Shown here piece after piece: positions 13,798 through 21,090 of a stretch of DNA of 37,416 nt (positions are counted from its first letter, which is position 1; the number at the start of each line of letters is the position of its first letter). Source of the stretch: Nitrosopumilaceae archaeon (GTDB taxonomy: Archaea > Thermoproteota > Nitrososphaeria > Nitrososphaerales > Nitrosopumilaceae); the NCBI GenBank assembly GCA_024644385.1, contig JAHELB010000013.1, positions 1 through 37,416 on the forward strand, written 5' to 3'. The notes under the pieces were generated by a model. That model saw nothing but the letters and a program-made list of their open reading frames with translations, was not told the DNA's origin and made no database searches. A program made the position numbers and the translations under genes.

Positions 13798-15612
13798 TTA
13801 GATTAGTTTGGGGACAAAAATATAGATTATTGCGATAATTTCTAACCTCCCAAAAATCATAAGGAATCCTAATACTACCTTCGTTGCAGGATCTGTATCA
13901 AAATCAATAACTCCTGCAGAGAGCCCCCCAGTAGTAATTACGCTTACAGATTCAAAAAAGGCATTTTCGTAACTAACATCCTCGATTGCAGATAAATGTC
14001 CAGCGGTAATTATTGCAATTAAAGGAAATAAAGATATTATGATCAAAGTCGAGTATAATTCTTTTTTTGTTTCAGCGGTTAAGGACACCCTCTTTTCTTT
14101 ACGAATAATATTGCCAAAATTTTTCAAATGAAACAATCTGAAAATTTTTAAACCACCTGCAGTTGAAAAACCACATCCTCCAATAAACATTAAGACAATT
14201 AGAATTCCGTGAGCTGCTGCGTTTAACTCTGACAAGCTTTCTTGTTGAAGGCCCGCAGTTGTACTGGCAGATACAGAATAGAATGCACTGCCCCAAGGGT
14301 CAAACCCACTAACTGCCATAAATAATAAAGTTGCAGAGGTTAAGATTGCAAAATATGCTAATACTTCTTTTCCTAGTTTTGGAGAAAGGAATTTTTTTCT
14401 TACAAACCCGTAGTGAAATGTAAAGGGTAATGCACCTAAAATCATTGCGCCCATCAAAACTATTTCTTCCTGCCAAAGTAAATCTTGTAAAATGGTTGAA
14501 TTTGGTAGAAACCCTCCTGTTGCCAAAGTACTCATAGCCAGTGAAAAGTTATCCAATAGATTTCTTTCACCAAAAACCCATAACAATAATGCCACAATTA
14601 CGATATAAAGTGCAAAAATAATGGTGATAGTTCCAAAAAGTTCTCTCATATGTAATGTCCTACCTGAAATAAAACCTCTCATTGATTGGAGTTTTGATTC
14701 CGGATAAAATGCAGTAATGACAAGATAAATGAAACTCATCCCCCCTACCAATTGGGTAAAACTACGATAGAAGGTAAAACTTTGAGCTAAATTCTCTGGT
14801 TCGTCAAACAAAGAAATGCCGCCAGTGGTGAAACCTGCAGCACTAGAAAAAAAAGCATTTGAAAAAGCCTCCCCTGGTGATAAATCAGGAGGAGAGACAT
14901 ACAGATACGGTGTAGTACCAAAAAGTGTTAGTAAGAAAAGACTAGAAAACACTAGAATTGAGGCTTGTTGTAGATTGAGACTTGCTTTTTCTCCGTACGA
15001 ATTAAGAAAAAACCCCGTTACAAGTAATAAAACTGTGTTTAAATAAATTCCAGTTGCAATGTCTGTTTCTCCTAGGATTGTAGCTAAGATAGCAGGCACT
15101 AAAAGTAAAACTCCTGCAAATTGTAAAACAAATCCTAAATTTCCCAATATTGCCTTAATTGGAGGGCTAAGAAGACGGGCTGGAGTTGCAGTTGCATCTC
15201 TTATTGCATTTGCAATGGTTGCCTGAAAAACAATTCCGATAACTTGGTTTTTTTTATTAATTACTGGTAATTTTCTAATGTTGTTATCTCTCATTTTATG
15301 CAGGGCATCTTGTAGGGTGGCTTTTTCATTAACCACAATTAAGGGGGTATTCATTACATCTTTTAGTTTTGTTGATTCTGCATAAACTGTAATATCGCTA
15401 ACTTTCCTTAGAATATCTTCATCAGTTACAATTCCAACTGGCTCTCTTAATCCATCGGTAACGACAATGTCATCTGTTTCATAATGTTGAAGCATTCTTG
15501 CGGCGTCTCTAGTTAGAGTATTTTCATTTAGTAATAAAACGTCCTTATCCATAAATTCTAAAACCGGTTTTGTAAGAATGTATGATATGGCTTTTTCAGG
15601 ATTTGTAGACAT
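13798..15612 (-). CDS. trkH: TrkH-type potassium transporter with N-terminal CBS pair
   Basis: The 604-aa protein has two CBS domains (about 20-75 and 85-140; IVTDEDILRK and KLPVINKKNQVIGIV are typical). A TrkH/KtrB potassium channel-like part of some 450 residues follows. Four pore loops are visible: AGFTTGG at 259-265, ATGGF at 364-368, STTAG at 450-454 and TTGGLS at 560-565. The conserved GFSTAGGLK stretch is at 481-489. CBS pairs bind adenine nucleotides and would gate uptake. In most bacteria such sensing sits on a separate TrkA/KtrA subunit, so the fusion is notable; no trkA is in this window. It uses an ATG start and lies divergent from the DUF151 gene. Confidence 0.9.
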   Translation of the reverse strand: MSTNPEKAISYILTKPVLEFMDKDVLLLNENTLTRDAARMLQHYETDDIVVTDGLREPVGIVTDEDILRKVSDITVYAESTKLKDVMNTPLIVVNEKATLQDALHKMRDNNIRKLPVINKKNQVIGIVFQATIANAIRDATATPARLLSPPIKAILGNLGFVLQFAGVLLLVPAILATILGETDIATGIYLNTVLLLVTGFFLNSYGEKASLNLQQASILVFSSLFLLTLFGTTPYLYVSPPDLSPGEAFSNAFFSSAAGFTTGGISLFDEPENLAQSFTFYRSFTQLVGGMSFIYLVITAFYPESKLQSMRGFISGRTLHMRELFGTITIIFALYIVIVALLLWVFGERNLLDNFSLAMSTLATGGFLPNSTILQDLLWQEEIVLMGAMILGALPFTFHYGFVRKKFLSPKLGKEVLAYFAILTSATLLFMAVSGFDPWGSAFYSVSASTTAGLQQESLSELNAAAHGILIVLMFIGGCGFSTAGGLKIFRLFHLKNFGNIIRKEKRVSLTAETKKELYSTLIIISLFPLIAIITAGHLSAIEDVSYENAFFESVSVITTGGLSAGVIDFDTDPATKVVLGFLMIFGRLEIIAIIYIFVPKLI

Positions 15613-15706
15613 TAAGCTATCATTTATTGTTCATGTTAAATAATTTGGGGTATAACGTTTTTGATCGTTTGAAATCTTCCCATAACTTTTGACCAAAAAT
15701 CATATC

Positions 15707-15714
15707 TTTATAAA
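15707..15714 (+). promoter_or_regulatory. TATA box for the DUF151 gene
   Basis: TTTATAAA is close to the archaeal consensus and centred about 32 bp before the ATG at 15742, leaving a leader of only a few bases. Confidence 0.55.
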
Positions 15715-15741
15715 TGTAAAATCAATACATAGTGTCATACA

Positions 15742-16167
15742 ATGAATATTGATCAAGCTCAAGACCCCGATTATGAATCAGTCAAGATTGATTATGTCGG
15801 ATTTGTAGATCCGTATGCGGTTGAGGGAATGATCGTTTTAAAAACATCTGAAGGAAAAGAATTTCACATGAGAGCATTTTCAGGGGAAGTTGCAAAACAC
15901 ATTTCTAGTTTTTCTGAAAGTCCGGAAGAAACTATTCCGTCAATTTACAAAATGATTGAAGAGATTTGCGAGCAGAATGAACAAGTTTTGGTCAAAGTAA
16001 AAATCTATGAAAGTGGTGAGGTTTTACGTGCAAATCTCTATTTTACAGGCAAAAAAGACATTGTTTTGAGAAATTATCGTGCATCAGACGCTGTCGCTTT
16101 GGGTGCATTTTATAAAATCCCAATTCTAGTCAGAAAAAATCTATTAAAAACAAGTATGGAAGCATAA
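15742..16167 (+). CDS. Bifunctional-nuclease-domain (DUF151/BFN) protein
   Basis: The 141-aa protein has the DUF151 pattern: KIDYVGFVDPYAVEGMIVLKTSEGKEFHMRAFSGE at about 15-48, SIYKMIEEICEQN at about 71-84, VLVKVKIYESGEVLRANLYFTG, and the closing YRASDAVALGAFYKIPILV block that defines the family. Plant and bacterial members have reported nuclease activity or stress roles. Biochemistry in archaea is little known, so enzyme activity is inference. It is single-gene and divergent from trkH. Confidence 0.85.
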   Translation: MNIDQAQDPDYESVKIDYVGFVDPYAVEGMIVLKTSEGKEFHMRAFSGEVAKHISSFSESPEETIPSIYKMIEEICEQNEQVLVKVKIYESGEVLRANLYFTGKKDIVLRNYRASDAVALGAFYKIPILVRKNLLKTSMEA

Positions 16168-16324
16168 TTTGAATATTTTCTTTTTATAACTTTTAAGTTA
16201 TTAAAATTAAATAATTTATTATAAAATGTTTTTACAGATTGGGATTATATTTTATCAAAATCAAAAAAATAAAATTTAGTTAATGTAATAACCTTTTAAC
16301 TATTCTTAAGACGATCCTTATGTT

Positions 16325-16906
16325 TCAAATATTGATAGGTCTTTGATGAAATTTTTTACCTGTAGAATTAATCCCTTCCATTAGTTCTTGGAATCGGGGG
16401 TAATTTGGTTTTAAATCTGACAATCCTGTTTTAATAATCCTAAGATAATGAAATAATTTTCTTACTTGCTTATTTTTTTGGGATTTTGATAAAGACGAAT
16501 TTGATATCTCTTTTAGATTTGCCGAAATATCACAAAATTTTATTATTCTTGATTGTGGTGTTAAAATTTTAAGTTGTTGGATATATTGTAATTCTCTCTC
16601 TTTATTGGAGAGATTCAAGTCTTTTGTTAAAGCTAAAACAAGGACAGATATGGTATTTCCAAATACCTCATTAATTTCTTCAAAAGTAGTATCTGTATAC
16701 TCAATTACGTCATGAAGCCACCCCGCACTTAAAATTTCTTCATTAGTTACCCCTAAATTTTTCAATCTGTTTACTACTCCTTCTAAATGACTTGAAAACG
16801 ATGTAATTCCATCTCTTCTTTTTTGATTTTTGTGTTTCCCAACTGCAAATTTTTTGGCTTTACCCACAATATCAGGTACTTCATTCAACATAGCAATTTG
16901 ACTCAT
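16325..16906 (-). CDS. HD-domain (p)ppGpp hydrolase-like protein
   Basis: The 193-aa protein is the size of stand-alone SpoT-HD/MESH1-type hydrolases. Residues matching the family metal and catalytic set are His40 (FSSHLEGVV), His65-Asp66 (GWLHDVIEYTD) and Asp126 (IIKFCDISANLKE), with the SpoT-like KHKNQKRRDG opening near residues 24-33. No synthetase, TGS or ACT domain is present. Such HD-only enzymes cleave (p)ppGpp or, like MESH1, NADPH phosphate. The natural substrate in archaea, which mostly lack RelA, is unknown. No partner gene adjoins it. Confidence 0.8.
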   Translation of the reverse strand: MSQIAMLNEVPDIVGKAKKFAVGKHKNQKRRDGITSFSSHLEGVVNRLKNLGVTNEEILSAGWLHDVIEYTDTTFEEINEVFGNTISVLVLALTKDLNLSNKERELQYIQQLKILTPQSRIIKFCDISANLKEISNSSLSKSQKNKQVRKLFHYLRIIKTGLSDLKPNYPRFQELMEGINSTGKKFHQRPINI

Positions 16907-17160
16907 CCCGTATGTAGAGTTTATTAAATTTGAAATGTAAAATAAAAATTAAAACGCTTCATAATTCGGCAAACTCATCATTTTTCAGACATAGCTTTCT
17001 TAATCATCAGCTAATTCAAAAGTTATCTTGCAATACTTTTATGGGTTACTTTGAGGCATGTGAAATCAAGAGTTAAACAGGTAAAAGCAGTCAACCGATG
17101 ATTCCAAGGAAATAAAGTGGCAGGATACAAATTTAGTTTTTTCACAAACCATTTTTTGTG

Positions 17161-17727
17161 ATGCAAAAAACCATTATAATTGCAGCAATATGGGTTTTTA
17201 CAATATTTCCTATATAGAATTCCTCTTTTGGTCAAACCAATAACGAGACCTCTATTCCTGATGAAATCTTAGATCTAGGAACTAAGATTGGTGAATCAAT
17301 AATTGAAAATGGAGTAGAAATAGAAAAGATTTAGTTTGAGAATGATGATGAAATTCCAGAGATAGAACAACTGATAACTGCATTACAAGAAATACAGGAA
17401 AATTTTAAAAATTTAATTGAAAGTTTTGAGGACTATATCGAAGCGGGAAATCCAATTTTGGAATCATATCCAAAACAATGTAGAACAAGTGACGGGTGAA
17501 ATTTTATTGAAGATATTAATCTAATAATAATAAATTTTGAGTCTCTTTGTATAAAATAAGATGAAAAGTGACTGAAAGAATTTAAGGAATGTGAATTCAT
17601 CTCAGAGGAACAATGCAAATCCATTAAAGGGAAATTCCTTGAATGCGAATCTACATGTAGACACATAGCTGATGCACAAATGTGTACTATGCAATACGTT
17701 CCGGTTTATGTGATTCCATTTAAATAA
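17161..17727 (+). pseudogene. Secreted coiled-coil/cysteine protein gene with five in-frame stops
   Basis: One continuous frame of 188 codons runs from ATG 17161 to TAA 17725 with no shift, but is cut by TAG 17215, TAG 17332, TGA 17497, TAA 17557 and TGA 17569. Read through, it gives a signal peptide (MQKTIIIAAIWVFTIFPI, stop, NSSFGQT), a polar region, an amphipathic helix (IEQLITALQEIQENFKNLIESFEDYI) and a C-terminal part with cysteines in FKECEF, EEQCKS, LECEST, CRHIAD and MCTMQY. The preserved frame and amino-acid pattern show a recently dead gene. All five stops are one transition from Trp or Gln codons. No family name is recognised. Confidence 0.75.
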
Positions 17728-17749
17728 ATTTTAGAATTATTTTGATGAA

Positions 17750-18010
17750 TTAATAAGTAACTCTTCTTATTAAATGAGGTTCTTTAAGCATAATCGAAAT
17801 GTTGTTAGGGGCTGTTAATTCCACTTGTTTTAAATTATGATTTGTAACAACAATTAAAGCCTCACAACGAGAACATAGGATAGTTTTTCCACCAGATCGA
17901 TTTTCAGTTATAATTTCTTTTTCTAATTTATCTTCTTTATTGCAAGTTGGACATAATCTTGGATCCTTTAGAATTAAAATAATTTCACGAATGTAAATAC
18001 TTCTTGTCAT
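17750..18010 (-). CDS. Zinc-ribbon small protein (86 aa)
   Basis: CPTC (Cys20, Cys23) and CSRC (Cys46, Cys49) form a CxxC-X22-CxxC zinc-ribbon/knuckle, with a basic-acidic linker (NKEDKLEKEIITENRSGGK) between. The rest is a beta-type tail (ALIVVTNHNLKQVEL and ISIMLKEPHLI). Similar small ribbons bind nucleic acid or protein partners; the role here is unknown. It starts next to a 457-bp gene-free interval and converges with the dead gene at 17161-17727. Confidence 0.65.
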   Translation of the reverse strand: MTRSIYIREIILILKDPRLCPTCNKEDKLEKEIITENRSGGKTILCSRCEALIVVTNHNLKQVELTAPNNISIMLKEPHLIRRVTY

Positions 18011-18282
18011 TTTTGGTATATGACTATTTCAATAATAAATTGTTTCAATTTGTTGTTAATTGGCACCCAGCAGTTTTATCTCAAACATCAAACCGTTTAA
18101 TTATTTGAAACAAAACGTTAGGTATTCAACATATTTCCTAATCTGGCCAATTAACACTAACTCTATAATCTTATCAAATAAATTTTTTTTAGTTTTTAAA
18201 AAATAATTTGTTAAAATATTTCGATCTCTACTAAATTATTACATTTAATAATCAAGTTTATTGTAAAAATTTGTACAATATC

Positions 18283-18290
18283 TTAAATAC
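18283..18290 (+). promoter_or_regulatory. TATA-like box for the RNA candidate
   Basis: TTAAATAC resembles the archaeal TATA consensus and predicts transcription from about 18312, just before the structured region. Confidence 0.4.
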
Positions 18291-18311
18291 TTTAATTTCC
18301 TATAGTAATTA

Positions 18312-18445
18312 ATGTCGTTAGTTGCAAAATCTGGCGATTAAGATGCGTGACCTCACAGAACGAAAAAGGCAATCAGGCATTAAAAGACCTGACCATGAGA
18401 GGAAATCTCTCAAAGTTCTGTAAGAAAGAGGTTACGCCTTTTCAA
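18312..18445 (+). ncRNA. Candidate structured RNA with a three-way junction
   Basis: Helix A pairs GCGTGACCTC (18345-18354) with GAGGTTACGC (18428-18437): 10 pairs, one G-U. Helix B continues it: ACAGAAC (18355-18361) with GTTCTGT (18415-18421), leaving a 6-base AAGAAA bulge on the 3' side. Inside are two hairpins: TCAGG/CCTGA (18373-18377 and 18388-18392, 10-base loop) and TGAGAG/CTCTCA (18396-18401 and 18407-18412, loop GAAAT). That is 28 nested pairs in 93 bases, GC-richer than the surroundings, with a promoter-like box upstream and T-rich bases after it. It is not a tRNA, 5S, RNase P or SRP RNA by layout. Neighbouring purP reads the other way and ends 23 bases after the RNA, so it is no purP leader. 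Function unknown. Confidence 0.6.
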
Positions 18446-18467
18446 TTTTCATTATCAAAAATAATTG

Positions 18468-19559
18468 TTAAGTGACAATTTCATCCAAACGGTCTTCATC
18501 CTGAGCCTGCTTAATTTCCATGGCAATTCTTCTTCCAACTCCAAAAGTTTGACCATATTGATATTTGGTATAAGGGCTAGTTGTGGCCACAATTGGGTTT
18601 CCTGGGACTCGAAGGGAGACATCATAAACTATCAATTCTAAATCCTTTGTAATCACACTTTGTAGTGAAAATGGGCCAATTATTCCAGGCGAATACTCTC
18701 TTTTTACTGCCGCAACAAATTTGTCTCCCATTTTGATTACCTTTTCAAGAAGCGATTCTCTGATGCTTGCAGGAGTATGTCCTACTTCGATATTTTGAAG
18801 ATCAATATCGATATCCATTTGCTGTCTTGCAGGTAGTGCATTGTAATCATGAACATTAGTTTGCAACCTTCTTTCAATCCCAATAAAATCTACTTGTTTG
18901 GAAATTGGGGTGTGAAAGAAATTAAAATTCATATATGTACCAATTGCTAATTCTTCGATACTAGATTTTTCTAAATCTCTCCTTGAAATCAATCCCTGTT
19001 TTATTTTGGCCTCAGATTTTTGTAAATAGTCTTTGTAGGACGAAACTGTAAAAAATGCACGTTCAAGGGGTCTGTTTTTTTCTTGAACTTTAACAATACT
19101 TGGTTTATTGATATTTTTTGGATTTTTAAACAGTTTGGGATATTTTATCCTTGCCTTCTCTAAAAGGAAATATTGATTACGTTTTGCAGTCCTTTCTTCG
19201 GCTTTGAAAAGTTTTCTATTTCCAAAGATAGGAACCTTGAAAGAGTTTTCAAGAATTTTATATCCTAAATAAACAGTTAATGATCGATGAGGAACCACGA
19301 TAGTGTTCGTGTCTCTAAGAATTTTTTGATTTTTTGCAGAAGCCATATCTTTGAATTTGTTTAACACAATGATTTCATCAGCAATCCTTCCAAATCGTTG
19401 ATAAGGTCCCTCTCTCCCCTTTTGGCAATAAACTACTGTTTGGAAATTTTCTTCTTTTGCACCATCCATTACCTCAAGAGCAGAATGGCTTCCAAGAACC
19501 CCAATTCGCAAATCCGAGTATTCATTTACAATTTTTTTAATCTCTGTGGATGTAATCAC
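18468..19559 (-). CDS. purP: FAICAR synthetase, PurP (archaeal purine synthesis)
   Basis: The 363-aa protein is of the PurP family, the archaeal ATP-grasp-like enzyme that formylates AICAR with formate and ATP to give FAICAR, replacing PurH transformylase. Family blocks: IGVLGSHSALEVMDGAKEE near the start, VVPHRSLTVYLGY, VPIFGNRKLFKAEE, SIVKVQEKNRPLERAFF, EELAIGTYMNFNFFHTPI, and DVSLRVPGNPIV then GRRIAMEIKQA near the end. The length is normal. The start lies under a TATA-like box at 19581-19589, so it is probably leaderless. purSQLF and purC lie 3-13 kb away, consistent with one pathway dispersed over several operons. Confidence 0.95.
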   Translation of the reverse strand: MITSTEIKKIVNEYSDLRIGVLGSHSALEVMDGAKEENFQTVVYCQKGREGPYQRFGRIADEIIVLNKFKDMASAKNQKILRDTNTIVVPHRSLTVYLGYKILENSFKVPIFGNRKLFKAEERTAKRNQYFLLEKARIKYPKLFKNPKNINKPSIVKVQEKNRPLERAFFTVSSYKDYLQKSEAKIKQGLISRRDLEKSSIEELAIGTYMNFNFFHTPISKQVDFIGIERRLQTNVHDYNALPARQQMDIDIDLQNIEVGHTPASIRESLLEKVIKMGDKFVAAVKREYSPGIIGPFSLQSVITKDLELIVYDVSLRVPGNPIVATTSPYTKYQYGQTFGVGRRIAMEIKQAQDEDRLDEIVT

Positions 19560-19561
19560 AA

Positions 19562-19589
19562 TATAAATACAAAAAAGGAGGTAATATAG
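19562..19589. promoter_or_regulatory. Overlapping divergent promoters of purP and the 63-aa gene
   Basis: On the plus strand TATAAATAC (19562-19570) lies 44 bp before the TTG at 19610. On the minus strand CTATATTAC (19581-19589) lies 26 bp before the purP start. The boxes are less than 20 bp apart, so polymerases would compete. Confidence 0.5.
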
Positions 19590-19609
19590 CTAATTTTTAA
19601 CAATTAGAT

Positions 19610-19801
19610 TTGATTAAAAATCAAAAGACTTTTGTCAATCAACCCCCTATTGATTATGTGTTTTATTCCTTTGAATTGCAGATGGCAGGAGTAATTTTGT
19701 TAACTGCCATGATGGCAGGAGGGATCTCTCTTTGGATCAAGCGAAGGAGAGCCTCAGCCGAATTTGATGAAACGCAAAAAGATGAGGCTCAAAATTTTTA
19801 G
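19610..19801 (+). CDS. Single-span small membrane protein (63 aa)
   Basis: The TTG start is supported by the upstream TATAAATAC box. One transmembrane segment (MAGVILLTAMMAGGISLWI, about residues 25-43) is followed by a basic stop-transfer block (KRRRASAEF) and an acidic/polar tail, suggesting the tail is inside. A shorter product from ATG 19682 would begin with the membrane segment. No family is recognised. It is divergent from purP and upstream of ubiX, which has its own TATA-like box. Confidence 0.6.
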   Translation: MIKNQKTFVNQPPIDYVFYSFELQMAGVILLTAMMAGGISLWIKRRRASAEFDETQKDEAQNF

Positions 19802-19831
19802 TTTTCTAGTGGCAAAATAGGTATGGCAAGT

Positions 19832-19846
19832 ATTAGATAAAATACC
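19832..19846 (+). promoter_or_regulatory. TATA-like region for ubiX
   Basis: An AT-rich TAGATAAAATA box is centred about 26 bp before the ATG at 19866, giving a leaderless transcript. Confidence 0.35.
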
Positions 19847-19865
19847 TTAATTCACTAGCAGATAT

Positions 19866-20423
19866 ATGAAATTAATTATTGGAATTACAGGAAGTACAGG
19901 GGTCCTTTACGGAATTAGAATGCTAGACGTTTTAAAACAATTGGGAGTAGATACCCATTTGATAATGTCCCAGTGGGCTGAAAAATGTATTTCTATGGAG
20001 ACTGAATATACCGCTGATTATGTAAAATCATTGGCTACAAGTACATCTGATGAGAAAAATATGGCATCTAGTGTTTCAAGTGGTACACATAAAGTAGATG
20101 GAATGATAGTTGCACCTTGTAGCATGAAGACCCTATCTGCCATTGCAAATGGTTATGATGACACACTAGTTGCACGAGCCGCAGGGGTTACAATTAAAGA
20201 ATCTAGAAAATTAATATTGATGGTAAGAGAAACACCTCTCTCTCCCATTCACCTAGAAAACATGTTAAAATTGTCTAGAATTGGCGTTGTAATTCTACCT
20301 CCCGTTACTGAATTTTACACAAAACCAAAAACCATATCTGATATTGTAAACCACGGTGTTGGGAAATGTCTAGATCAATTTGATTTACAGCATGACTTAT
20401 ACCCTCGATGGGGAACTTTCTAA
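19866..20423 (+). CDS. ubiX: Flavin prenyltransferase, UbiX family
   Basis: The 185-aa protein is of the UbiX/Pad1 family, which makes the prenylated FMN cofactor used by UbiD-type decarboxylases. It has the N-terminal FMN loop GITGSTG at residues 6-12 (usually GITGASG), the APCSMKTLSAIANGYDDTLVARAAGV block, and the RETPLSPIHLENM signature. In organisms with the futalosine route, UbiX/UbiD pairs are thought to act late in menaquinone synthesis, fitting mqnE and mqnD in this window; that link is inference. No ubiD is in the window. The 3' end overlaps the SRPBCC gene by 32 bp, implying translational coupling. Confidence 0.92.
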   Translation: MKLIIGITGSTGVLYGIRMLDVLKQLGVDTHLIMSQWAEKCISMETEYTADYVKSLATSTSDEKNMASSVSSGTHKVDGMIVAPCSMKTLSAIANGYDDTLVARAAGVTIKESRKLILMVRETPLSPIHLENMLKLSRIGVVILPPVTEFYTKPKTISDIVNHGVGKCLDQFDLQHDLYPRWGTF

Positions 20424-20859
20424 ATCAGCGTTGCCAAAGTTTTATTTAGAAAAATCTATCAACGCAAATATAGAAACTGTGTTTGATACTTTTTCTAATT
20501 TTGACAATTACCAAAAATTATTTCCTCTACATTATCCATCCGTCAGAATTCGTTCAGTACGAGGTAATGTCTCCATAGTTGAAGAGCACATGAATATCAG
20601 TGGGCAAGAATTGGTAATAATGGCAAAACATGTTACTGATAAACCTACTTTGCATGAAGTATTTGTAATAGGTGGAGATGCAAAGGGAAGTTACATAAAG
20701 CAACAGTTCGAAGAAATTTTGCGTGGAACAAAAATTCTAGTCAACATAGATTTAAAATTAAAAGGGAAAATGAAATTTTACAATATTTTTAGAAAAAGTA
20801 AATTTGAGCAGTATTTTGCATCACTTTTAGAGGATTTTAAAAAAAATATTGAAAACTAG
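20392..20859 (+). CDS. SRPBCC/START-like ligand-binding protein
   Basis: I chose the ATG at 20392 rather than an upstream TTG at 20380. The 155-aa protein shows the SRPBCC pattern: a first strand (FYLEKSINANIETVFDTFSNFDNYQKLFP) near 20-48 with the helix-grip turn, central strands (SVRIRSVRGNVSIVEEHMN), and a closing amphipathic helix (FEQYFASLLEDFKKNI). The fold has a hydrophobic cavity for lipids or polyketides, and COQ10/RatA-like members bind quinones. Because it overlaps ubiX, a role in quinone binding or in handling an isoprenoid intermediate is plausible but unproven. It ends overlapping convergent tatA by 4 bp. Confidence 0.75.
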   Translation: MTYTLDGELSKSALPKFYLEKSINANIETVFDTFSNFDNYQKLFPLHYPSVRIRSVRGNVSIVEEHMNISGQELVIMAKHVTDKPTLHEVFVIGGDAKGSYIKQQFEEILRGTKILVNIDLKLKGKMKFYNIFRKSKFEQYFASLLEDFKKNIEN

Positions 20860-21065
20860 TCTGATTTTGCTTCTTTATCCTTAAAATCTTTGAGCTCTTT
20901 TTCACCCTCAATTTTTCCTTTCTCAAATTCACCTTTAGCTTTTCCAAAGGTTTTTGCAAGTTCGGGAATTTTTTTTGCTCCGAAAATGAAAACCACTGCA
21001 ATAATAATTAGAATTAACCACTCATTCCCCATAGGTAATTGAAGAAGAAAATTCTCTAATCCCAT
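20856..21065 (-). CDS. tatA: Twin-arginine translocase subunit TatA
   Basis: The 69-aa protein has a membrane helix (WLILIIIAVVFIF, about residues 15-28), the FG turn (FGAKKIPELAKTFGKAKGEF) and an amphipathic basic-acidic helix. Its tail is charged, as in the TatA/E family. TatA assembles the pore that exports folded proteins. It lies 25 bp after tatC on the same strand, so the pair forms a minimal Tat operon, and overlaps the SRPBCC gene tail-to-tail by 4 bp. Confidence 0.93.
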   Translation of the reverse strand: MGLENFLLQLPMGNEWLILIIIAVVFIFGAKKIPELAKTFGKAKGEFEKGKIEGEKELKDFKDKEAKSD

Positions 21066-21090
21066 AACTCCTAATTCTTTATATTTGGAT

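Larger units (their letters stand above)
18011..18467. other. Gene-free interval containing a structured RNA candidate
   Basis: No protein-coding frame is supported in these 457 bases. The first 270 are AT-rich and show nothing clear beyond the promoter of the zinc-ribbon gene. The last 150 hold a TATA-like box and the three-way-junction RNA candidate listed next. Confidence 0.6.

Noticed and set aside
17023-17235. 70-aa minus-strand frame, and another of 77 aa at 17433-17666
   Set aside because: They read opposite to the pseudogene, whose plus-strand frame shows a signal peptide and cysteine pattern; the minus frames show none.
17341-17376. ATGATGA followed by CTGA, resembling C/D box RNA boxes
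   Set aside because: Lies inside the pseudogene frame, lacks D'/C' boxes and terminal stem; likely chance.
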